From the NCBI GenBank assembly GCA_002746605.1, contig PDPT01000047.1, positions 19,573 to 83,572 on the forward strand: a stretch of 64,000 nucleotides of DNA, given 5' to 3'. The notes under the pieces are model-generated. The model saw only the letters and a program-made list of their open reading frames with translations, made no database searches and was not told where the DNA came from. How positions within the stretch are numbered: the first letter of the stretch is position 1; each line of letters starts with the position of its first letter. Source of the stretch: Ignavibacteriota bacterium (GTDB lineage: Bacteria > Bacteroidota > Ignavibacteria > Ignavibacteriales > Melioribacteraceae). The position numbers were made by a program, and so were the translations under genes. This document shows, piece after piece, positions 18,318 through 27,810 of this stretch.

Positions 18318-19007
18318 TTATTCCATTGGAGCAGGTTTGTAATTAGCTCTCATTTTTTTGTATTTTTCAACTTCTTCATCAGAAAGATTAGGAACTTTAA
18401 ATACTTGTTTTGGATAAATTAAATCAGGATTAGAGATTTTATCTCTGTTTGCATTGTAAATCATTGGCCATGCAAATCCGTTTCCATAATGTTCTTTTTT
18501 CTTAGCTATACCCCATAAATGATCGCCTCGAACAACTGTATAATCTACTTCTTTAGGTTCAACAACCCAAGCATCTAACATTTTTTGCATTTTGTTGTGA
18601 ACTAAATCATAAAAACCTGGTAAAGCACTTAATTTAGATTTTTTTAATTCATCTAATTGAGCTTGTCTAACTTCTTTTTCAGGTTTTTTAGATGAGATAT
18701 CGTTCATTAGTTGATTAACCTTATCTTGATAATTGGCTACATCTTCTTCAGTAGCACCAACCATTTCATATAATTCATCTTGGCAATCATCAACTGATGG
18801 TAATGAATTTTTCTTTTCATTTAAAACATCAATATCTGATTTAAGTTTATTTAGTGTTTCGGTTAAATTAGCTTTTTGATCAGTTAACCTTGCAATTTCA
18901 GCTTCCCATTCATCAGTATCCATTTCTTCTTCTTCTTGAGCAATGATACTTGTTGACATGAAAACTAACAAAGCTAATAAAACAAGAATTTGCTTATAAA
19001 ATTTCAT
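18318..19007 (-). CDS. Exported coiled-coil LysM protein
   Basis: 229 residues with a signal peptide (residues 1-23, cleavage after IIAQ). A long charged heptad-like region follows (about 27-125: EWEAEIARLTDQKANLTETL and onwards). The C-terminal LysM domain reads YTVVRGDHLWGIAKKKEHYG then AWPMIYNANRDKISNPDLI and VFKVP. LysM binds peptidoglycan, so this is a periplasmic cell-wall-associated protein. It is transcribed 38 bases after the small lipoprotein gene and shares its coiled-coil character, which suggests a common envelope role. Confidence 0.85.
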   Translation of the reverse strand: MKFYKQILVLLALLVFMSTSIIAQEEEEMDTDEWEAEIARLTDQKANLTETLNKLKSDIDVLNEKKNSLPSVDDCQDELYEMVGATEEDVANYQDKVNQLMNDISSKKPEKEVRQAQLDELKKSKLSALPGFYDLVHNKMQKMLDAWVVEPKEVDYTVVRGDHLWGIAKKKEHYGNGFAWPMIYNANRDKISNPDLIYPKQVFKVPNLSDEEVEKYKKMRANYKPAPME

Positions 19008-19045
19008 TGATTTTCTCCTTATTATTAAACTTTAATATTTTAGAC

Positions 19046-19321
19046 CTATAGACCTAAGTTTTTTAACATTTGAGCAGTTGCTTCTTTATCTTTAGCACAT
19101 TGATCTAATTTTGCTTCGATTTCAGCAATTTCTCTTTCTAACTTTGTTTTTTCACTTTTAAGCGAGTTAACTTCAGTATTTAATGAAGAAACTTCACTTC
19201 TTATAGCTTCAAGTTGAGCCAATTCATCTTCTCCAACTCCACCACAGCCTGTAAGACTAAGTGAACCTGCTAAGAAAACTACTGCTAATGAAGTAGTGAA
19301 AAGCTTTTTGGTTTTTGTCAT
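19046..19321 (-). CDS. Small coiled-coil lipoprotein
   Basis: 91 residues. The signal peptide ends in lipobox SLTGC (Cys26). The mature protein is almost entirely one coiled coil (EIEAKLDQCAKDKEATAQML near the end) of about 55 residues. It resembles an Lpp-like spacer in design, though not in recognisable sequence. AGGAGG precedes the start. The adjacent downstream gene encodes the LysM protein. Confidence 0.75.
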   Translation of the reverse strand: MTKTKKLFTTSLAVVFLAGSLSLTGCGGVGEDELAQLEAIRSEVSSLNTEVNSLKSEKTKLEREIAEIEAKLDQCAKDKEATAQMLKNLGL

Positions 19322-19535
19322 TTGTGAATCCTCCTAAAAGAATGATTATTGAGTTATTGTTTTTATTACTTATATTAAATTTAATAAACTTTTATTTGCT
19401 ATAAAATATAATAATTTTTTTATAAAAAAAAAATGATATTACCTATGGAGTAAACTTCAGCATTTTATTCTCCACATTAAACTACGAAAAATTAAACAAT
19501 ACTTCTCATTCGTCAAAGTGAAAAGAAAAATAAAA

Positions 19536-20213
19536 TTAAATGATTCCCTTTTCCATAAAACTTATATATCCACCACCGGCAATAATTAAATGGTCTAAAA
19601 CTTTAATATCAAAAATATTTCCGGCTTCGACCAATCTCTTTGTTACATTAATATCTTCTTTACTTGCTTCTAAATTACCACTTGGATGGTTATGAATCAA
19701 GAAAATATTTGCAGAATTATTATCTATTGCAACTTTAAATACTTCTCGCGGGTGAACTATACTTTGATTTAGATTTCCTACTGAAACAACTTCGTATTTA
19801 ATAATTTTATTTGCACTATTTAAGCAAACTACAATAAATTTTTCTTTTACTTCATCTCGAAGTAAAGGGATAAAAATTTCAGCCACATCATTTGGCGATG
19901 TAATTTGTTTATTAGAAAACCACTTTTCAGATAATTTTATTCTTCTAGATAATTCAAAAGCCGCTGCTAATGTAGCCGCTTTATCTTTTCCTATTCCAAC
20001 CGATTTAGTAAAAAACTCAACCGATTTTGCGGCTAAAACAGCAAGATTATTTTTTTTTATTAAACTCTGTGAAATTTCAAGGACAGATTTTCCTTTGGTA
20101 CCAGTTCGTAAAAGAATTGCTATTAACTCTGCATCGCTTAAACTTTGAGGTCCTTTTAATATTAATTTTTCTCTGGGACGATCATCAATCGGTAATTCTT
20201 TAACTTTTAACAA
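19536..20213 (-). CDS. radC: RadC/JAB-domain protein
   Basis: 225 residues. N-terminal helix-hairpin-helix region (LIAILLRTGTKGKSVLEISQ), then a MPN/JAB metalloprotease-like core with the metal-binding motif IFLIHNHPSGNLEASKEDI. HxHPSG plus the trailing D is the family signature. RadC was named for DNA repair but its enzymatic role is unsettled. It starts 5 bases after the guaA stop and is cotranscribed with it. Confidence 0.93.
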   Translation of the reverse strand: MLKVKELPIDDRPREKLILKGPQSLSDAELIAILLRTGTKGKSVLEISQSLIKKNNLAVLAAKSVEFFTKSVGIGKDKAATLAAAFELSRRIKLSEKWFSNKQITSPNDVAEIFIPLLRDEVKEKFIVVCLNSANKIIKYEVVSVGNLNQSIVHPREVFKVAIDNNSANIFLIHNHPSGNLEASKEDINVTKRLVEAGNIFDIKVLDHLIIAGGGYISFMEKGII

Positions 20214-20218
20214 TTAAA

Positions 20219-21760
20219 CTATTCCCATTCTATTGTTGCCGGCGGTTTGGAACTAATATCGTAAACAACTCGGTTTATTCCTACAACATTTCTGATAATT
20301 TTATTGGAAACATGTTCAAGAAAATTAGGTTCAAATCTGAACCAATCGGCTGTCATTCCATCTTGAGAAGTTACAGCTCTTAAAGCAATTACATATTCGT
20401 AAGTTCTTTGATCTCCCATAACTCCAACAGTTTGAACCGGAAGCAAAACTGCAAATGCCTGCCATATTTTATAATAAAGCTCGTATTCTTTTAATGCCGA
20501 GATATAAACATCATCAACTTCTTGTAAAAGTTTAACTTTATTTTTTGTAATTTTTCCCAAAACTCTCACTGCAAGACCCGGACCCGGAAACGGATGACGA
20601 TGCACAAATCCATATGGTAAACCAAGCAATTCACCAATTTCTCTTACTTCATCTTTGAATAGTTCCTTAAACGGTTCAATTAGTTTTAAATTCATTTTTT
20701 CAGGTAACCCGCCAACATTATGATGAGTTTTGATTGTATGAGCAGAAGCATGGTTGGAAGCTGATTCAATAACATCAGGATATAATGTGCCCTGAACTAG
20801 ATATTCAACATCTTTAATTTTATCTGCTTCTCTTTCAAATATTTCTATAAAAGTGTTACCAATTATTTTTCTTTTCTTTTCAGGCTCGGATACATTCTCG
20901 AGTTTTGTTAAAAATTCTTCCGAAGCATCAATATGAATTATATTCAAATCATATTTTTGCTTAAACATTTCAACAACTTGGCTGCTTTCATTCTTTCGCA
21001 TTAAACCGTTATCAACATGAACACAAACCAATTTTTCACCTATTGCTTTGTGCAACAATATTGCTGCAACAGATGAATCAACACCTCCGCTTAAAGCACA
21101 AATAACTTTTGAATCGCCGACTTTATTTTTTATATCGATAATTACTTCATCAACAAAATTTGAAGGAGTCCAATCAGCTTTGGCTTTGCAAACATTAAAC
21201 AAGAAATTGCTGAGAATATTTTTACCAAATTTTGTATGAGCAACTTCGGGATGAAATTGCAATCCATATATTTTTTTCTCAATATTTTCAATTGCACAGA
21301 TTGGTGAATTTTCGGTCTTAGCAGAAACATTAAAACCTTTCGGAAGTTTGGTAATGTAATCGCCATGGCTCATCCAAATTGTTGAGTTATTTTTTACATT
21401 ATCAAACAAATTATTCTTTTGAACAATCTCTAATTGGGCTTTACCGTATTCTCTGTTTTTTGCAGGTTCTACCTTTCCATCAAATTTTTGAGCGACCAAT
21501 TGCATTCCATAACAGATTCCAAGAATGGGAAGATTGAGATTAAAAATTTCATTATCAATTTTTGGAGCGTTGTCATCATAAACACTCATTGGTCCGCCAG
21601 AAAGTATAATACCAACCGGATTGAGGTCTTTTATTTTTTTTAACGAAACGGTAAACGGATAAATTATTGAACGAACATTATATTCTCTTATTCTTCGGGC
21701 AATTAATTGAGTGTATTGAGAACCGAAGTCTAAAACTAAAATAGTATTATGATTTTTCAT
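20219..21760 (-). CDS. guaA: GMP synthase (glutamine-hydrolysing)
   Basis: 513 residues. The class I glutamine amidotransferase domain comes first (nucleophile in [12 protein letters not shown] in [13 protein letters not shown]). The ATP-pyrophosphatase domain follows with PP-loop [14 protein letters not shown], and the C-terminal dimerisation domain ends KPPATIEWE. It converts XMP to GMP. It is followed by radC with 5 bases between. The gcvH terminator lies just upstream. Confidence 0.98.
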   Translation of the reverse strand: MKNHNTILVLDFGSQYTQLIARRIREYNVRSIIYPFTVSLKKIKDLNPVGIILSGGPMSVYDDNAPKIDNEIFNLNLPILGICYGMQLVAQKFDGKVEPAKNREYGKAQLEIVQKNNLFDNVKNNSTIWMSHGDYITKLPKGFNVSAKTENSPICAIENIEKKIYGLQFHPEVAHTKFGKNILSNFLFNVCKAKADWTPSNFVDEVIIDIKNKVGDSKVICALSGGVDSSVAAILLHKAIGEKLVCVHVDNGLMRKNESSQVVEMFKQKYDLNIIHIDASEEFLTKLENVSEPEKKRKIIGNTFIEIFEREADKIKDVEYLVQGTLYPDVIESASNHASAHTIKTHHNVGGLPEKMNLKLIEPFKELFKDEVREIGELLGLPYGFVHRHPFPGPGLAVRVLGKITKNKVKLLQEVDDVYISALKEYELYYKIWQAFAVLLPVQTVGVMGDQRTYEYVIALRAVTSQDGMTADWFRFEPNFLEHVSNKIIRNVVGINRVVYDISSKPPATIEWE

Positions 21761-21783
21761 TTTTAAGGAAAAGTGGTTGTATT

Positions 21784-21820
21784 TATAAAAAAGCCGAATC
21801 TTAAATAAAAATTCGGCTTA
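21784..21820 (-). terminator. Terminator after gcvH
   Basis: AAGCCGAAT and ATTCGGCTT form a perfect 9-bp stem with an 11-base loop. On the minus strand it is followed by TTTTTTATA. It closes the acc-efp-gcvH transcription unit ahead of guaA. Confidence 0.85.
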
Positions 21821-21828
21821 TGTTTAAT

Positions 21829-22209
21829 TTAAGCGGAAATTTGTTTTTTGTAAGCTTCGTCATCCAATAGTTCATCTAATTCGGAAGCATCAGATAATTC
21901 TATTTTTATAATCCAACCTTCTTCATAAGGGCTCGTGTTAATTTGTTCGGGTTCATCTTCAAGCTTACTATTTATTTCCAAAACTTTACCATTACAAGGA
22001 GCAAACAAATCACTAACAGTTTTTACAGCTTCAATAGTTCCAAATGATTCTCCTTTTACAATTTCTTCTATTTCAGGATCAACATCTACAAATACTATGT
22101 CTCCAAGTTCGCTCTGTGCATATTCAGTAATTCCGATGTAAGCTTCATTTCCATCAACTTTCACCCATTCATGGTCAGTTGTGTACTTTAAATTTTTAGG
22201 CACGTTCAT
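21829..22209 (-). CDS. gcvH: Glycine cleavage system H protein
   Basis: 126 residues. The lipoyl-lysine motif is GTIEAVKTVSDLFAP, with KYTTDHEWV at the N terminus and a closing NTSPYEEGWIIKIE segment. It shuttles the methylamine group between the P and T proteins of the glycine cleavage system. gcvT and gcvP are not in the window. It lies 12 bases after accC and may be read together with it. Its placement at the end of the acc genes is notable because both lipoyl and biotinyl carriers have the same fold. Confidence 0.96.
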   Translation of the reverse strand: MNVPKNLKYTTDHEWVKVDGNEAYIGITEYAQSELGDIVFVDVDPEIEEIVKGESFGTIEAVKTVSDLFAPCNGKVLEINSKLEDEPEQINTSPYEEGWIIKIELSDASELDELLDDEAYKKQISA

Positions 22210-22221
22210 TATAACCTCAAT

Positions 22222-23562
22222 TTATTTTGTTGTAAAATATTTATCAATAAAAGTTGTATCGTAATCAGCAGATTTAAATTTTTCATTTCTTAAAACTTCC
22301 ATGTGAAAAGGAATTGTAGTTTTAATTCCCTCGAATGAAAATTCTTCAAAAGCTCTTAAAGCTCTGGAAATAGCATGATTTCTGTCTGTACCCCAAACAA
22401 TTAATTTTGCAAGAAGAGAATCATAATATGGAGGAATTGTATATTGATTGTATATATGCGAATCTACTCTAACCCCAAAACCACCGGGGAAATGCAGATA
22501 ATCAATTTTGCCGGGTGACGGTCTAAAATCATTTTCAGGGTCTTCAGCATTTATTCTAAATTCAAAACAATGACCGTTTGGTTTACCCGGAACTTCAGTT
22601 ATTTTTTTACCTGCTGCAACAAGTATTTGTTGTTTAATTAAATCAATATCGTTTACCATTTCCGTAACTGGATGCTCAACTTGAATTCTTGTATTCATTT
22701 CGATAAAATAAAAATTCTGATATTTATCAACCAAAAATTCTATTGTTCCTGCTCCTTCATAATTAACTGATTTTGCACCAAGTATAGCTGCTTCAGCCAT
22801 TTTTTTTCTGGTTTCATCGGATAAAATAGGACTTGGAGTTTCTTCAATTAGTTTTTGATGTCTCCTTTGAATTGTACAATCTCTTTCTCCATATTGATAA
22901 ACATTACCAAATTGATCACCGACAACTTGAATTTCAACATGGTGTGGGTTTTCTATAAATTTTTCGAGATACAATTCGCCGTTATTAAAAGCAGCTTCAG
23001 CTTCGTTACTTGCCGTTTGAAAAGCCGTACTCAAATCATTTTTGTTCCAAACAATTCTCATTCCTTTTCCGCCCCCACCGGCTGAAGCCTTGAGCATAAC
23101 AGGATAACCAATTTCCTCAGCAATTTTTTTAGCTTCATCAATAGTTTTAACTGCTCCATTACTTCCAGGAACAACAGGTACTCCACATTCTCTCATAGTT
23201 TTTTTTGCATAGGCTTTATCACCCATTTTGTTAATCATATCCGGCGAAGGACCAATAAACTTAATATTCGATTCTGAACAAATCTCGGAAAACTCTGAAT
23301 TTTCTGCAAGAAAACCGTAGCCGGGATGAATAGCATCTGCTCCTGTAACTTGAGCAGCAGAAATTATACTTGGAATTTTTAAATAACTTTCTTTTGATAG
23401 AGCAGGTCCTATACAAATAGCTTCATCTGCAAAAACAACATGTAATGAATCAATATCAGGTTCCGAATAAACTGCAACTGTTTCGATATCCATTTCTTTA
23501 CAGGTTCTAATAATTCGTAATGCAATTTCTCCGCGATTAGCAATTAATATTTTTTTGAACAA
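22222..23562 (-). CDS. accC: Acetyl-CoA carboxylase, biotin carboxylase subunit
   Basis: 446 residues. It starts [17 protein letters not shown], has the ATP-grasp loop [13 protein letters not shown], the catalytic [15 protein letters not shown] segment and the biotin carboxylase C-terminal [11 protein letters not shown]. It carboxylates the biotin on AccB as the first step of malonyl-CoA and fatty-acid synthesis. It follows accB after 22 bases. Confidence 0.97.
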   Translation of the reverse strand: MFKKILIANRGEIALRIIRTCKEMDIETVAVYSEPDIDSLHVVFADEAICIGPALSKESYLKIPSIISAAQVTGADAIHPGYGFLAENSEFSEICSESNIKFIGPSPDMINKMGDKAYAKKTMRECGVPVVPGSNGAVKTIDEAKKIAEEIGYPVMLKASAGGGGKGMRIVWNKNDLSTAFQTASNEAEAAFNNGELYLEKFIENPHHVEIQVVGDQFGNVYQYGERDCTIQRRHQKLIEETPSPILSDETRKKMAEAAILGAKSVNYEGAGTIEFLVDKYQNFYFIEMNTRIQVEHPVTEMVNDIDLIKQQILVAAGKKITEVPGKPNGHCFEFRINAEDPENDFRPSPGKIDYLHFPGGFGVRVDSHIYNQYTIPPYYDSLLAKLIVWGTDRNHAISRALRAFEEFSFEGIKTTIPFHMEVLRNEKFKSADYDTTFIDKYFTTK

Positions 23563-23584
23563 TAAATTTCTCCAAAAGTTTTAA

Positions 23585-24049
23585 TTAACTTTTCTTAATT
23601 TTAAACAAGGGCTGATTAAACTCAACAGGTTTTCCATTTTCTACTAATATTTCTACAATCTTACCATCAACATCACTTTCAATTTCATTCATTAACTTCA
23701 TTGCTTCAATAATACAAAGAACCGAACCGGAAGAAACAATATCACCAACTTGGATGTACGGATCGGCATCCGGAGCGGGTGCTCTGTAAAATGTTCCTAC
23801 AATCGGAGAGTTCACAACATGAAAATCTTCATCATTACTTTTTAATTCGGGTTCGCTTTTGGTTTCTTCAACTACTTCTGGAAGATTTTGAACAACGGGT
23901 TGCTCTGCTTGAATATATTGAGGAATAATATTTTGTTGCTTACTGTTTTTGGAAATTTTTATTTTTAATTCACCTTCTCTAATAAATAATTCAGTTACCT
24001 CTGAGTTTTCAACAATCTTAACTAATTTTTTTATTTCATTTAAATCCAT
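23585..24049 (-). CDS. accB: Biotin carboxyl carrier protein
   Basis: 154 residues. The N-terminal MDLNEIKKLVKIVENSEVTE is the standard start. A proline/glutamate-rich linker follows (about 40-70), then the biotinyl domain with CIIEAMKLMNEIES, where Lys is biotinylated. It carries the carboxyl group between AccC and AccA/AccD. It lies 10 bases after efp, the usual efp-accB-accC order. Confidence 0.97.
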   Translation of the reverse strand: MDLNEIKKLVKIVENSEVTELFIREGELKIKISKNSKQQNIIPQYIQAEQPVVQNLPEVVEETKSEPELKSNDEDFHVVNSPIVGTFYRAPAPDADPYIQVGDIVSSGSVLCIIEAMKLMNEIESDVDGKIVEILVENGKPVEFNQPLFKIKKS

Positions 24050-24059
24050 TTTTGTTCCT

Positions 24060-24626
24060 TTAATTTTTTATTCTTTCCATATATTGACCGCTTCTCGTAT
24101 CAACTTTCAGTTTATCCCCTTCATTTATAAACAATGGAACATTTATTGTGACACCTGTTTGAAGTTTTGCAGGTTTCATAGCATTTGTTGCAGTATTGCC
24201 TTTAAAGCCCGGTTCTGTTTCTATAACTTCCAGTTCAACATGTATTGGAATTTCTACATTAATTATTTGTTCATTATCATCAACTAATAGTTCAACACTT
24301 TCGCCTTCTTTTAAATATTGTTCACCACCACCGAACATTTCTTCAGCAACAGTAAGTTGTTCGTAAGTATCATTATCCATTAAAACCAAACCAGCCGCTT
24401 CTTTAAAAAGATATTGATATTTTCTTCTTTCGACTCTAACTGTTTCTACACTTTCTCCGGCTCGGAAAGTGTTATCCAATACTTTTCCGGTTTTCATATT
24501 TTTTAATGTAGTTCTAACGAAAGCTCCGCCTTTACCGGGTTTTACATGTTGAAACTCAGTAATTGTATATAAATCATTTTTAAATTTTATAATTAATCCG
24601 TTTCTGAAATCTGATGTATCTGCCAT
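24060..24626 (-). CDS. efp: Translation elongation factor P
   Basis: 188 residues in three beta-barrel domains. The domain I tip is VKPGKGGAFVRTTLKN, with Lys in the position that carries modification in Lys-type EF-P. The C terminus reads TGVTINVPLFINEGDKLKVD. It relieves ribosome stalling at proline runs. No epmA/epmB modification genes are near. It heads efp-accB-accC. Confidence 0.96.
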   Translation of the reverse strand: MADTSDFRNGLIIKFKNDLYTITEFQHVKPGKGGAFVRTTLKNMKTGKVLDNTFRAGESVETVRVERRKYQYLFKEAAGLVLMDNDTYEQLTVAEEMFGGGEQYLKEGESVELLVDDNEQIINVEIPIHVELEVIETEPGFKGNTATNAMKPAKLQTGVTINVPLFINEGDKLKVDTRSGQYMERIKN

Positions 24627-24644
24627 ATTCCTTTTTCTATTTGT

Positions 24645-25328
24645 TTATAATTGTAGTAAATATTTATCAACTTCTTGAGCTGCTGCTGTTTGTGTATAAT
24701 CTTTTTTCACTAATTGGAAAACAGTTTTTGCCTCTTCTTTTTCGTCTGCTTTAAGATAATTAATTCCGGCATTTAAAAGATAAGAAGCATTTTGTGATTT
24801 TAATTTATCTTCTTTTGCAGCGGCTTTATATTTTTCAGCTGCTTCCGAAAACTTATTTTGCATTTCGTAACAACTTGCCATTCCGGCAAGGGCTGCAGCT
24901 TTGTGTAATTTGCTACTACCCGAATAATTTTCATATTGCTCTAAAGCATTTTCATAATTACCAACTGAGTAGTAAGAATTTGCAAGATAAATCTTTGCAA
25001 TTTCGCCTTGTTCAGTGTTTCCGTAGTTCTCAACGATTGCTTTCAATCCCTCTAACTGAGTTCCGGGTTCACCGTCTATTGCTTTTTGATATTCACCTTT
25101 TTCGTAAACGGAAACTATCTGAGATAACTTGTTGGATGCTATCAGGTTATCTTCTTTCTTCTTACTCATATACCAAACAGTGGCAACAACAATAACCGCA
25201 ATAACAGCAACTACAATAATAATATTCTGTTTATATTTCTCTATAAACTCTTGTGTTTGATAATAAGTTGAAACAAGTTTATCTTCTTGTATTTCTTTTT
25301 TCTTAATTCTTTTCTTTTTTCCTATCAT
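24645..25328 (-). CDS. Membrane-anchored tetratricopeptide repeat protein
   Basis: 227 residues. A Lys/Arg-rich N terminus leads into one transmembrane helix (about residues 36-54) ending WYMSKKKE, so the body is outside the cytoplasm. TPR-type helical repeats follow, for example AKIYLANSYYSVGNYENAL and AALAGMASCYEMQNKFSEA. It resembles YfgM-like tetratricopeptide proteins. It probably holds partner proteins at the membrane, but the partner is unknown. It precedes efp by 18 bases. Confidence 0.8.
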   Translation of the reverse strand: MIGKKKRIKKKEIQEDKLVSTYYQTQEFIEKYKQNIIIVVAVIAVIVVATVWYMSKKKEDNLIASNKLSQIVSVYEKGEYQKAIDGEPGTQLEGLKAIVENYGNTEQGEIAKIYLANSYYSVGNYENALEQYENYSGSSKLHKAAALAGMASCYEMQNKFSEAAEKYKAAAKEDKLKSQNASYLLNAGINYLKADEKEEAKTVFQLVKKDYTQTAAAQEVDKYLLQL

Positions 25329-25380
25329 TTAAATAATTTTCCTGAGATTTTATCAAATTAAACGGGAAAAATAACAAATA

Positions 25381-26424
25381 TTATTTTTCAATCCTAATGT
25401 GATTAGAAAAAATCCATGCTTTATTGTTTAGAAATACCTCTACTCTATAATGCCCGGCTTTCTGAACAAAAAATGAACCTTCGGTATCTTCTATTTCACT
25501 TATCATTTTCCCATTGTAAATTAATTTAATTTTTGCCGATTTATTTGGAAGAATAACTTTAAGTTTAACTTTTCCTTTAGTCTTTATTGTATCTCCCATC
25601 TGAAATTTTTGACTATTTGCTTTACCAAAAAACTTAAATCCTTTTGCATTTCCATGATAAGAATTAGCAACAAAAGCTCTTCCTTCCTTTAAGCTTTTAT
25701 AAACAATCGATGCTGCATCTTCTACTGATAAGTTTTTGGTTCTTAATTTTTTTTCCGTTAAGATATGCGTGCGAATGGATTTAAATAAAACTTTATAAGG
25801 AAATATTTCAACTTCTACAAGACCAAGCAAATTAAGTTTATGAGCATGAGCATCAATTCCACCAATGCCTACAACCTTTTTTGTGTTGTTCAGTTCATCC
25901 CATTTTTGTAATGTTTTTGCAGGCGGTGCTACAATAGTTTTTAATGGATGAACAAAATGATTATATTTATTTTGCTCAGTCAGACTTTCCATCCATTCCG
26001 ACATATGGTTCCAAATTTCAATTCCGGTAATTCCTTCTACATCCCAATCTGTCCAAGGATAAGGCGGATGTTCTTTCATTGAGTTTCTTTCTTCGTGCGG
26101 GTGAGCAATAAACCCTATTCCTCCGGCATCGCGTACTCGTTTAACATATTCTTTTGCAGATAATCTTGTAGAAAATGTTTTCTTAATATTCATAGCAAGG
26201 TAATGATTTTTGTTTACCTTATCATTAAGTTCACAACCAACAAGCATTAAAGTATTACCATACCACTTTTGGCAACCTTCATTTAAAGCTCTTAATGTAT
26301 TATGATCTGTAAGAATAATATAATCCAGACCTACTTCATTAGCAATTTCAGCTATTTCATTAGCCGCACCGGTACCATCGGAAAACTTGGAGTGCATATG
26401 GATTGCACCGACATATTCAAACAT
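25381..26424 (-). CDS. PHP-domain phosphoesterase-like protein
   Basis: 347 residues. It begins with the PHP motif GAIHMHSKFSDGTG, followed by DYIILTDHNTL, then IAHPHEERNSM and GIGGIDAHAHKL near 190. These are the metal-binding His/Asp clusters of the family. The last 100 residues (about 245-347) form a beta-rich domain of unknown type with KGKVKLKVILP and KAGHYRVEVFL. It likely hydrolyses a phosphoester; the substrate is not known. A second PHP gene lies at 32041-32859. A short gene for an ABM-type protein precedes it by 17 bases. Confidence 0.8.
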   Translation of the reverse strand: MFEYVGAIHMHSKFSDGTGAANEIAEIANEVGLDYIILTDHNTLRALNEGCQKWYGNTLMLVGCELNDKVNKNHYLAMNIKKTFSTRLSAKEYVKRVRDAGGIGFIAHPHEERNSMKEHPPYPWTDWDVEGITGIEIWNHMSEWMESLTEQNKYNHFVHPLKTIVAPPAKTLQKWDELNNTKKVVGIGGIDAHAHKLNLLGLVEVEIFPYKVLFKSIRTHILTEKKLRTKNLSVEDAASIVYKSLKEGRAFVANSYHGNAKGFKFFGKANSQKFQMGDTIKTKGKVKLKVILPNKSAKIKLIYNGKMISEIEDTEGSFFVQKAGHYRVEVFLNNKAWIFSNHIRIEK

Positions 26425-26441
26425 TGTCTATTTTGTTTTTA

Positions 26442-26738
26442 TTAAACTTCAAACATAGTTGTGTATTTTGTGGTTTTATCTTTTATTAAGTCAGAAAGTT
26501 TTGTCATTAAAATATCAACTCTCTCATTTTCACTTTCGTCCGCTTCTTCCCACGCTTCTTTCGAATTATAAATATAAATTTCGCTAAAAGTATTTTCTTT
26601 TGATTTTTGCTCGTAAACAGAATAACTTTCCAAACCCTCAGACTTTATAATATTTTTTAATTCTTTAATAACATCCAAGTATTCGTTTCTTTTATCAGAT
26701 TCAATTTGGTAACTTATTGTAAAGATAACTCTACTCAT
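26442..26738 (-). CDS. ABM-like dimeric alpha-beta barrel protein
   Basis: 98 residues. VIFTISYQIESDKRNEYLDV at the start, then YSVYEQKSKENTFSEIYIY and SKEAWEEADES, fit the antibiotic-biosynthesis-monooxygenase (ABM) ferredoxin-like fold of small dimeric proteins. No catalytic residues can be assigned with confidence. It lies 13 bases after dapF and before the PHP gene, so the three are probably one operon. Confidence 0.55.
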   Translation of the reverse strand: MSRVIFTISYQIESDKRNEYLDVIKELKNIIKSEGLESYSVYEQKSKENTFSEIYIYNSKEAWEEADESENERVDILMTKLSDLIKDKTTKYTTMFEV

Positions 26739-26751
26739 TTATTTCCTTTTT

Positions 26752-27588
26752 TTAAAAATTGTAACTTCCAATATAATTAATTTTTGCCGGTCCTGTTAAT
26801 GTTATTTTAGTTTTTCCACCATTATTTTCTTGAAAATTTACAATTAGTTTGTCTCCTCCGTAAGTTATAAATTCAATTGGTAGTTCGATTTTTTCTTTTG
26901 TATTTAGAATTATTGCGGCAGCTACAGTACCCGTTCCGCAGGCTAAGGTTTCGTTTTCAACACCGCGTTCGTAAGTTCTTATATAATTTTTTTCATCTTC
27001 AATAGTAATTAAATTCACATTTGTTCCTTTAGGGGCAAATACTTCCGAATGTCTTATTTCTTTACCGAAAGAAAATATATCAAACTCATTAAAAGATATT
27101 TTTTTAGAATCTTGAAATTCATTCCAAATAAAAATGGCATGAGGTGAACCAGTATTTATAAAATCGCAAGTTAATTTTTCTTCTTTATATTCTATTTCGA
27201 TGTTTTGCTTTAAATCGGTTGGTTCATTCAAGTTAAAAGTAAAGAAAAGATTCTCCGCTTTACTTCCTGAATAAATTTCATTGTTACACAAAAACTTAGT
27301 TTTGGTTTTATTGTCCAGAATATTTTCAATAGCATATTTTATTGAACATCTTGCTCCGTTTCCACAAAGAGTTCCGATTGTACCATCAGAATTATAATAG
27401 ATTAGTTCAAAATCCGTAACATCCGATTTGATTAAATGAAGAATACCATCGGCACCAATTCCCTTTCTTCTATCACACATTTGCGTAATTAGTTTAGAAT
27501 CAAATTTAATATCATCGCCTCTAATTGAATCTACAAGAATAAAATCATTTCCTGCACCATTCATTTTTGTAAAGTTTATGTTTTGCAT
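26752..27588 (-). CDS. dapF: Diaminopimelate epimerase
   Basis: 278 residues. It interconverts LL- and meso-diaminopimelate for lysine and peptidoglycan synthesis. Both catalytic cysteines are in view: GTLCGNGARC and TLACGTGTVAAA. The N terminus reads FTKMNGAGNDFILVDS. It heads a probable operon with the ABM-like and PHP genes. Confidence 0.96.
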   Translation of the reverse strand: MQNINFTKMNGAGNDFILVDSIRGDDIKFDSKLITQMCDRRKGIGADGILHLIKSDVTDFELIYYNSDGTIGTLCGNGARCSIKYAIENILDNKTKTKFLCNNEIYSGSKAENLFFTFNLNEPTDLKQNIEIEYKEEKLTCDFINTGSPHAIFIWNEFQDSKKISFNEFDIFSFGKEIRHSEVFAPKGTNVNLITIEDEKNYIRTYERGVENETLACGTGTVAAAIILNTKEKIELPIEFITYGGDKLIVNFQENNGGKTKITLTGPAKINYIGSYNF

Positions 27589-27739
27589 GAAATTTCTATA
27601 GGCTCATAATTAAATTATTATTTTTTGAGTTTAAATATATGTAATGTTTTATATTTTGAGAGAAAAATAAGTTCATTGAATATAGAAATTCAAAAGTAAA
27701 TTTATCTTTCTTCACATTCAGCCTAAACGAATAAATTAA

Positions 27740-27790
27740 GTATAGCTTTAATTATTTAGAACTTGCTGCTAAGTTAAAGCTATTTTTCTA
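27740..27790 (+). terminator. Hairpin between dapF and the ABC-F gene
   Basis: TAGCTTTAA and TTAAAGCTA form a 9-bp outer stem and AACTT/AAGTT an inner one, with TTTTTCT following on the plus strand. The flanking genes are both on the minus strand, so its orientation as a terminator is odd. It could instead act from the minus strand as a hairpin without a T-run. Confidence 0.4.
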
Positions 27791-27810
27791 TCGAGATTTT
27801 ATTTTATAAT